A stretch of 64,000 nucleotides of DNA, taken from Chaunax sp. Z400 (lineage: Eukaryota; Chordata; Actinopteri; Lophiiformes; Chaunacidae). Of this stretch, positions 1 to 8,000 are shown one piece after another. The translations under genes were made by a program, and so were the position numbers. Numbering within the stretch: the stretch's first letter is position 1; every line of letters starts with the position of its first letter. Location: contig CM075186.1 of NCBI GenBank assembly GCA_037577475.1, positions 7,377,501 through 7,441,500 on the forward strand, written 5' to 3'. The notes under the pieces are model-generated. The model ran no database searches. It worked only from the letters and a program-made list of their open reading frames with translations, and had not been told where the DNA came from.

Positions 1-58
1 TGAAGGTAAACGTGTCAAACTTTGATATGGATGATGAGGTTGGTTCATGTAACTGTAC

Positions 59-166
59 CTCCCTGATCCTGCTAGATGTTCTCTCTGACACGACTCTTGA
101 ATGCCCATCTGTAGGTTGTAGTCCAGAAGTTCATCTTCATCCATTTCATCAGCTGCATCCATCCTT
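59..166 (-). CDS. ASB15-like paralog, first coding exon (gene continues left of window)
   Basis: Read on the minus strand, an ATG at 162 opens an acidic N-terminus (MDAADEMDEDELLDYNLQMG) followed by IQESCQREHLAGSG. It ends in phase 2 (AG) at 59, before a GTACAG donor. A TCAG acceptor precedes position 166. This matches the first coding exon of the complete asb15 gene at 9783-9889 in three ways: an acidic start, an IQ(D/E)SCQ core and the same phase-2 AG end. ASB proteins are ankyrin-repeat/SOCS-box substrate receptors of Cullin-RING ubiquitin ligases, and this conserved peptide lies before the ankyrin repeats. All later exons would lie left of base 1, so whether the gene is intact cannot be judged. 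I infer a tandem duplicate of asb15, or another ASB of the 14/15 group. Confidence 0.72.
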
Positions 167-403
167 CTGACATCATACATATACACAAACTCACAATTTC
201 AGTTGACTTCTGTTCCTCGGTTTCTAACAGCACGAGCAATGGCATTAAAATTCGTAATATTCATTCCACTCTCTAGGTCATGATCTACAGATCAAACTAA
301 ATTGGAATAAACTTAAATCAGTATCTCATTTAAATCACGTTCTGGAGCTCATTCATTGTTAATCAGCTCTATTTTCAGAACACTTTGACCTCTGACCTCC
401 TTA

Positions 404-448
404 GTGTACTGTACTGTACTGTACTATACTGTACTGTACTGTTCTGTA
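404..448. repeat. GTACT pentanucleotide microsatellite
   Basis: About eight units of a TACTG/GTACT pentamer with a few substitutions. It lies in the short intron between the leader and first coding exon of the ASB15-like paralog. Confidence 0.85.
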
Positions 449-567
449 TCGTATAGAACACTGGTGATCTGACAGCCATCACATGGTCTCAATGTTACAA
501 TAATCTGTATAGTAGATTTTAAAGATAGACTTGATATATAATAAAGCGTAAATTTCTTAATTCTCAC

Positions 568-660
568 CTGAGAAATGTGTCAATGTTGGAGTCATAGGAC
601 GAAGCAGCAGCAGCACAGTGTTTGTTTCATGGCTGAACTGCCCCCCTGACCCTCCACCAC
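568..660 (-). other. probable non-coding leader exon of the ASB15-like paralog
   Basis: On the minus strand a strong donor (CTCAG then GTGAGAA) ends a putative exon at 568, about 25-90 bases downstream of a TATA-like box at 684-693. The same donor context recurs at the leader exon of the complete asb15 gene (donor after 11108). The start is a guess from TATA spacing. The leader contains an upstream ATG with a short frame of about 12 codons ending in TGA. Confidence 0.4.
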
Positions 661-683
661 AGAAATACACACACTCCACCACG

Positions 684-693
684 CTATTTATAG
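684..693 (-). promoter_or_regulatory. TATA box / MEF2-like site of the ASB15-like paralog
   Basis: The minus strand reads CTATAAATAG, which fits both a TATA box and the MEF2 consensus YTAWWWWTAR. Just upstream (in gene direction) is GCAGGTGACAC, containing an E-box-like CAGGTG. The complete asb15 promoter has a near match, GCAGGTCACACGTAAATA, beside its own TATA. A combined MEF2/TATA site with an E-box fits muscle expression, which is known for mammalian ASB15. The regulatory role is inference. Confidence 0.5.
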
Positions 694-1079
694 GTGTCAC
701 CTGCTCCAGAGCGTTTAACATTCAGACCGTTCTGCAGCACCTAATGGCGTCTAATGTCACTCTGCACACATTTTCCAGAGTTAATGACAAATGGCAATGA
801 GCCACACTGTTGTATGGATATTTATTGTCAATATGATTCATCAGACACCAACAATGTTGTAGTTACAGAGGAGATCCATCTGCCATGAGCTCAAATGCTG
901 TTGGACAACAAATCACTGAGAACCTGTTGAAATAAGGGGGAGGCTTTAAGAGTGAAATTACTCTTTTTCGCCATGTGTTGCAGATTTACAGCTCTGACCT
1001 TTGACCTCTTTGCTCCTGATCAGCATGCTGATGGTCATATTGGGATATATATTGAACATGTTGATTTGACAGGTTAGAT

Positions 1080-1345
1080 CTTATGGGGATGTCATCATGT
1101 AATTTTTGTCCAAATATTGTAAGCATCATCCATGAAATTAGAAACAAAAAACTTGCAAAAAGTTTGCCCCTGTCTTGCAATGGTAGAACCCTTTGAAAAA
1201 TTATATTTCCAGTTGATGATCCGGATCACCACCAAAATCTTAGGGATTGTTCTTTGGACCATGGCCCACATCTCCAAAAAATTTCATCAATATCCATTCA
1301 TGACATTTTTAGTAATCCTGGAAACAGACAGACAAACATATCAAC
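1080..1345 (-). repeat. interspersed repeat fragment, LINE 3'-tail-like
   Basis: The stretch containing GATCCGGATCACCACCAAAA, a TTTCATCAATATCCATTCAT block and a terminal tract of ACAGACAGACAAACA is a widespread teleost repeat that I recognise from memory as a LINE (RTE-like) tail. A related fragment in the opposite orientation lies at about 54725-54960. The family name is uncertain. Confidence 0.45.
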
Positions 1346-1547
1346 ATTTGCAAAATCAACCTCAAACCTGGTATTGAGTCAAAATAAACATTAGTGTGTG
1401 TGTTCATTGCAATGAAGGAACATGTCAGCCAATATACGATGTGACTAATTGTTGAGTTGGATTATAAGAGGAAGATTTATCAGCATCATCGGCATATGAG
1501 ATTAAATATAAGAAAAATATCAAAAAATTTTAATAATTGCAAGTCAA

Positions 1548-1610
1548 AATTTTGTCATGATGGTGGTGCTAGAGGAAAAGTCAGGTGATCACCATCTCAT
1601 CCTCTGAGGA
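1548..1610 (-). repeat. fragment of a perciform interspersed repeat (GGTGGTGCTAGAGGAAAAGT type)
   Basis: The short block GATGGTGGTGCTAGAGGAAA followed by GTCAGGTGATCACC and CATCCTCTGAGGA matches part of a common percomorph repeat. A longer copy of the same family is at 36590-36970, and related scraps are at about 2262-2350 and 6605-6712. The element type is not determined. Confidence 0.45.
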
Positions 1611-1689
1611 TAGCAGTAAATCAGCTGAAATGTGGAAAAACATTTACATTTTCTATAAAAACATGGATTATAACTTTCACAATCACACA

Positions 1690-1695
1690 TTTATT
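1690..1695 (-). terminator. asb15: polyadenylation signal of asb15
   Basis: TTTATT on the plus strand reads AATAAA on the gene strand, about 160 bases past the asb15 stop codon at 1854. It is the best-placed canonical signal I see. Confidence 0.5.
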
Positions 1696-1853
1696 CAGAA
1701 ACAGAATACCAACAATTTACAATTAAAAGTACTTTAAAATAGAAATGATAATAAAGTTAATTTGTAAATTACTGTGCTTATCAAAACCAGAGATTACAAA
1801 GATTAAAAAATAGTTTCATCCATTCGTTCATACAGGCAGGACACCTGCAGTTT

Positions 1854-2029
1854 TCATATGATGTGTTCAGGGTCCTGGCTGTAGAGGTCGAGCTCCTGGT
1901 ACAGTATGAAGCTCTTCAGTCTGGGAGGGAAAATGTGTGAGTTCATGATTTCAGGGTTGTTAAGTCTCTTCAGGGTCAGACGCCTCCTGATCTCCAGTCG
2001 GCAGAGGTGTTTGAGGGAGCGAGGGCTGC
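1854..2029 (-). CDS. asb15: asb15 coding exon 9: SOCS box and stop
   Basis: The acceptor CTCTCCAG precedes 2029. The exon enters in phase 1 and encodes SPRSLKHLCRLEIRRRLTLK, then a proline-containing Cullin-box region, ending ...PEHII and TGA at 1854-1856. The BC-box pattern S-L-x3-C-x3-I is intact, so Elongin B/C binding should be possible. Confidence 0.88.
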
Positions 2030-5000
2030 CTGGAGAGCAAGGTTCAGAAAATAATTCTACTTTATGCTGTAGTAAAACACAAAACTGAGAGGATTAAACA
2101 CAATAATGTAGAGACGAGAGTTAAAAAATCACAGACTTACTAATAACTCAAAGGCCCACAGTGGTCCTAGTGGAGTGTTCATGTTAAACGTAAAGTTTTG
2201 GTCAAAACAACAACAAAAAAATCAGGATATATTGACTCCTATCAGTAGTGGAAGTAATGTATAAATTTTTTTTCCTGAGGGTGGCGCTAGAGGGAATATC
2301 TGAATGTTATAAAAATCTGATCCTCTGGAGAGCAGGAATGTGATCAGGACATTTTGATCTAAACTGACCAGCAGATTTTGATATTTCTCGTGTACAACAG
2401 CAGTAAATGAAAGTACTATCATTATTTAATATTATATTATTTATATCAACTTTAAAGCAATAATAATCCATATAATCCATTCTTCTGCATCAAAGTCAAA
2501 GGACAGACCAAGAGACTAATATTAGCGATGCAACACCTCCGAGGTAGCAGCTATTCATTAACTGGTGCTGTGACTTGGCATATTAAAGGCTTTTCCTGAA
2601 TACTAGTTAGTGAAGTTGGAGGTTGTGACTAGAAAAAACTTCTCCTGATCAAAGTGATAGGCTGCTTCGATTAGTTGTGATAGTTTACCCAGATGTTCAT
2701 GGAAGAGGTCAGTCTCAGCTGATGCGATGCACCTATTCTATAAAACTCTTGTCTCCAGCTGTTTCATAAGATCATGCATAAACTCACTGAGGATGTCACA
2801 TATTTCTGGCCACTCTGATTGCTTCTCCAGGAGGAGTCTGAGTTTGGAGCAGATGTGGACATGGCTGACGTAGTCCAGCAGGATCCGAACCACACTCCCA
2901 GACAGATGCCTGACGCAGCAGAGGCTCATGAACTCGCAGAACTGGAGAGAGGACGGATATCTCAAAGGTCATTCAAGTTTTCTTTATAAGTGTTCATAAA
3001 AGTAGAAAAAAAGTGAAAAGACTTTTTTTATAAACCTAAATGTTAAATTTCTGCTAATTAAATGTGCATTTATTTTCTCATCCAATTTGTCTAAAATTGA
3101 GCTTTTTTTATGCAGCTGTGCCCTCTGTATGTTTTTAATGGGTCATTGGCATAATTGGAATGATGACAGAACCTGAATAGAACAACTAAAGTTTTATTGT
3201 CCCATAGTTCAATTTAGTGTCCCATTCACACTGATGGGTCTATGAACTTAACCCCAGATCAAAATACCAAATGTTTAAATGATCTGGAAATATCTTTAAT
3301 GATCATGTATGTAATTTAAAATAGCTAAAAACACTGAAGGATTGAAAAATGGTAAACATACTGTAAACAAAAACTCAAATCATACTGGAACTGAATATTA
3401 CAATTCTAATTTACACTTACTGTATGTCAGGTATAGGTCACATAAAAAGATAAATATGAACAGTGAAGCTGCAAAAGATCAAACTGAGGAAAAAAATCTG
3501 AAATAAGTTACTTTCAACCGCAGCATGAATGTAGTCATAAAATAATCTGTCCCTTTAAAATGATTAATTGTAATTTTTACACCTCCATTTTTGTACAAAT
3601 TAAACAAACTACACTCAAGGGATTTCAAAAAGCACCAAACAGTCTAGCACAGTTTGAGAAAACAGTTTTTCTCTATTTTAAAATTGGATGCACATCTACA
3701 GTATATGAAGGGCAGGTTTTGTGATCATTCTGAACATAAAAAGGTTGACTGATTTTTGTGAGTCGTCTCGAGTCTGAAAACACATTGTTTAGAGAAATAG
3801 CCACAATGCCTTTATCCAGTAATTCCCAAATGTTCACTCCCTGGTTAAACTAATCCACCCTTATAAAAAAGGCCCCAACACTGGGGAGAAAATGACAGAA
3901 TGTCACGGCTAGCACAGCGTATCCAGGATGATGCTGATGGCATGCTGGAGGTGGATTAGTCCACCAGACAAGGTGCCAGGGTGGTGAATGCTCACCATTC
4001 CACAATAGTGTATCTATGCCAGTGTTATGTAGCCAGAGGAGAAATGAGAGACTCCCCATGTGTGGTACATCCACCTTAGTCACAAGCTCTTAACGGCCAC
4101 CACTACAGCAGCAGAGACCACTAATAGAGCTGTACATGTATGCCAAAACAATCAGAAACTTCTGAGGCAAGATGGACTTGGAGCCTGCAGGAGAATGATG
4201 TCATATACTTTTGGAATGGCCAGTGATGAGCCCCAACCTAAGCCCTATTGTAAACAAACAACCCAACAAAGTTTGCAAATAAACAGTGTCAAATCTCTTG
4301 AATGCATGTATAAAATAATAACAAATAATATATAAAAATGTTAAATGATTGCATGAAAAGTGTTGGGAGGCAAATTTTGTTAGCATTGGATTAAAACCAT
4401 AGGCAACATAAAAGAAAGCATGTAAGAAAAAATTAAAAAAAATTAAAAAGAGAATTAAAAAGAAAAGCTGCTGTCACTCACTGGCATCTTCCCCTCCTCC
4501 TCACGCGGAACACAAAAAGCGATGTCATGGTGACACTGAAAGCACCGCTCCACCTTGTAACCGTTGTTTAGCAGCAGCCTCATCATCACCTCGTCTTTCA
4601 AGCAGTACTGCAGTGCTGTTGGAAACACTGTGTCGCTCACCACTGTGAAGTAACAGTTCACGTCTGCTTTGGCCGCCAGCAGCAGCTTCACGATCTCATA
4701 GCGCCCTGACCTGACCGCCACCAGGAGGCAGCACAGCGGGTCCAGGTCTGTCTTTGCCCCGCCCGCCAGCAGGACTTTGGTGCACTTCGCGTCCCCGTTG
4801 GAGACTGCGAAGTACAAGGCGGTCCTTCTCATGTCCCGGTAATTTTCTGAGTTCCTGGTGTTCATGCGGTAGTTGACGTCGAAGCCACAGGCCAGCAGGA
4901 GCTCCAGGCAGCAGCTACTGCTTCCCTCTGTTGCAGAGTGAACCGGGCTGTGACCCGCTTCTTTAATAGCCTTCTTAGTGGTCAGAGGTATCAGCATCTT

Positions 5001-8000
5001 CAGAGCCCTGTGGGAAAGGAAAACAAGGGTCCAATTGAGCATTTAAATCTGAAAAAAACTGTATGGTGAAATCTGCGGATTTATTATGGGCTGAAGTAAT
5101 CTTATGTGAATTTTTCTACGAACTTATTGTCTGGTTAGCAACCAAGCTAACAAGTTACCTCTGAGAGTTTTCAGGCGAGGTACATTCCGGAAAATTCGAT
5201 TAAATTTTTTTTTTTTTTTTACATCTAATTGGCAGATCACACTCAATAATTTGAAGTAATTTCATATTTTGGCTAGATTGCAGGATACCAGGAGCAGCAG
5301 GGTTCCCCCACCTGCCAACTTGCTCTTTAACCCCAGGTCACAGATGAAGACCAAGAGCTACTACATCACAGAGTCTTTAGCACCACCTATTTTACACAGA
5401 TGTGGATGTATTTTGATATCTGGTGTTACCCCTACAAGCTGCACATGTTCATTACAGCAGACTGTCTGACGGTGCACTGTAGGACATGAGGAGCTCACTC
5501 ATAGTGTCCAGCATGCGCCGCCTTGTGTATAGGCAGAAGTCCAGTGATGCTGGGTAGATTAGGGTCGGCTCCGTTGTCCAGCAGCAGCTGAATGCAATCA
5601 GTGTTTCCTGATCCGGCTGCGTCCAGCAGGACACTTTCACCATTACAGGCCTGAGAGTTGACTTTGCTACCTTAGCAGGGAGAAGGATGGAAGAAACAAG
5701 AGGAGATTAGACCTTTGCACACCTCAAAATAGACAGGATGACAAATCCCTTCAGAAGGAGTCAAATGTTTTGGTACATAAATTCATTTTAATGTATTGTA
5801 ATGTACTATTCTTTAATGTGAAATCTGACTAACTCACACCTTGTTCAGTCTCTAAACCTGCCATTGAATACCCTCAGACTGACCACAGTTCAGCAGAATC
5901 TCAGTGATGTGGAAGTGTCCGTGTTCTGCAGCCACAGCAAGCGGCGTCACTCCCGTTGTGTCCTTGTAGTTTACCCGCCCGCCGTTCCTCAGCAGCAGCA
6001 TCATGATATCCTCATTGCCGACCTTTGCCGCTTCGTGTATAGCTGTCCACTTCTTACGGCAAACCTGCTCCACCCAAGCGCCGTGGACGACGAGCATGTG
6101 TGTCATCTCATAAGAGCCGGCTCTCACTGCTGTAAGGGTGTAGGAAAACGACAAAACATAGCTTAATTTGGCTAGTTGTCATGAAATCAAAACACAGTGT
6201 TAAAGTACATTTTAAAACACAAATAGAACCCTCAAAAATGCTGACTCATCTTGCCTCCTGGGATTTATACTAATTTTGCGTCAAATGATGTCGTTTTATG
6301 ACATCACCGGAGGGGTGTGTCTCTGAGCCAGCCCTCACTGATACTGTACAAATACACAAGTTTATCATTTTTAACGCACATTCACGGCTATTGGCTACCG
6401 TGAACTGCAATCGATATTCACATCAAGTGCCTCCCGAGCTGCTTGTTGGTTTTAACTATATAATATAATATAATAATATAATATTAATACTATGTAAAGC
6501 TGCCCTTGTCAGTATTTTTGAACCAATGAAACTAATGACTGTGTGTTATGCAAAAGCCATCTCTCATAGTTGTAAACAGAGTATTTCCATCAACTCTGAA
6601 ATTTTTTTTTTATATCTCACTTTTTAAAGTGATATCATGACCCTTATACTGGCGCCACCCTCAGGACAAACTTTACAAAGTTACCCTACTAATTGTAGAA
6701 GTTAAGACGTTTGAATATCTAAGACGTCTGTCATTGATGAACAATAAAAAGGCAATGAGCATTGCTGCCCAACGGGACCATTAGTCTTGTTAACGACATC
6801 CTCCACACCCTCCAGTGTTACCGAGCAGAAGCGGTGACTCGCTTTTGCTGTTGGTGTTGTGAGGTGAAGCTCCATGCTGCAGCAGGCTCCTCACATTCTG
6901 CACCAGTCCGGCTTTAACTGCCAGTGTCAGCGGCGTCTCTCCTCCCACAGCCGTCCTCTCCTCCAAGCTGAGCCCCTGAGCTGTCACTGACACAATCACA
7001 ATACAGGTCAGCATGCACATTCCTGGAGTTCATGTCGGACAGCCATCTGTGCTTATCCAGCAGCTGAGTTGGTAAACTTCACTGCTGGCTGACTGCCAGT
7101 CTCATTGAGTGGGAAGCAACATCACAGGTTATTTTAGGCTGAGAAGACTATTGACATCGGCTGTCATCAGCTGGAAGGCAGCATCTTTTCTCAGTGAAGT
7201 TTTCCGAGAATTAATATTTTTTAAGGCAGCCATTATTTTGATGATGCCACCAGTCCCATCGCTACTCCTGCAATCAAGCTGATGTGTTGTGATACTTCAT
7301 CTTCCCTTGTTATCTGTATTTGTTGACTGGTGTCACAGTTCATATTTTTACCCTGTCTGTCTGCAAGTGATGAGCTAAGATCTGGTTTAGAATTGTTTGG
7401 CCCAATTTGAGAAAACCTTTTCTCTGTTTTAAAATTGGTTGTACATCTATGTGTTGGGCAAGTTTTGTGATAATTCTTCTAACATATGAGGTTTGTCAGG
7501 CTTGACTGATTTTTGTGAGTAGTCTTGAGTCTGAGAAGACCATTTTTAGAGAAACAGCCATGATGGATTTATCCATCAGCCAGCCATATTTCTGCTTTCG
7601 CTTATCCTGTGCAGGGTCGCGGGGGGCTGGAGCCTATCCCAGCTGACATTGGGCAAGAGGCAGGATACACCTTGGACAAGTTGGCAGTTCATCACAAGGC
7701 CACATTGAAAGACAAACAACCATTCTCACTCAAATTCACACCTACGGGTAATTTAGAGTCACCAATTCACCTATATCACATGTTTTTGGTGGTGGGAGGA
7801 AGCCGGAGAACCCGAAGGGAACCCAGGGAGACACGGGGAGAACATTCAAACTCCACACAGAAAAGTCCTAGGTCCTCAGGTGGATTTGAACCCAGGAGGC
7901 AACAGTGCTACCCACAGCGCCACCAAGCCGCCTGGCTTTATCCAGCTAATCCCAAATGACCACTCCTTTGTTAAACTAACCCACCTCTATAAAAAGGCGC

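Larger units (their letters stand above)
700..1690. other. intergenic spacer between ASB15-like paralog and asb15
   Basis: I see no gene here. Two repeat fragments (about 1080-1345 and 1548-1610) occupy part of it; the remainder is unremarkable AT-rich sequence. Confidence 0.6.

Noticed and set aside
7609..7959. 116-codon open frame on the plus strand
   Set aside because: It lies within the SINE body; open by chance and repeated genome-wide in fish.
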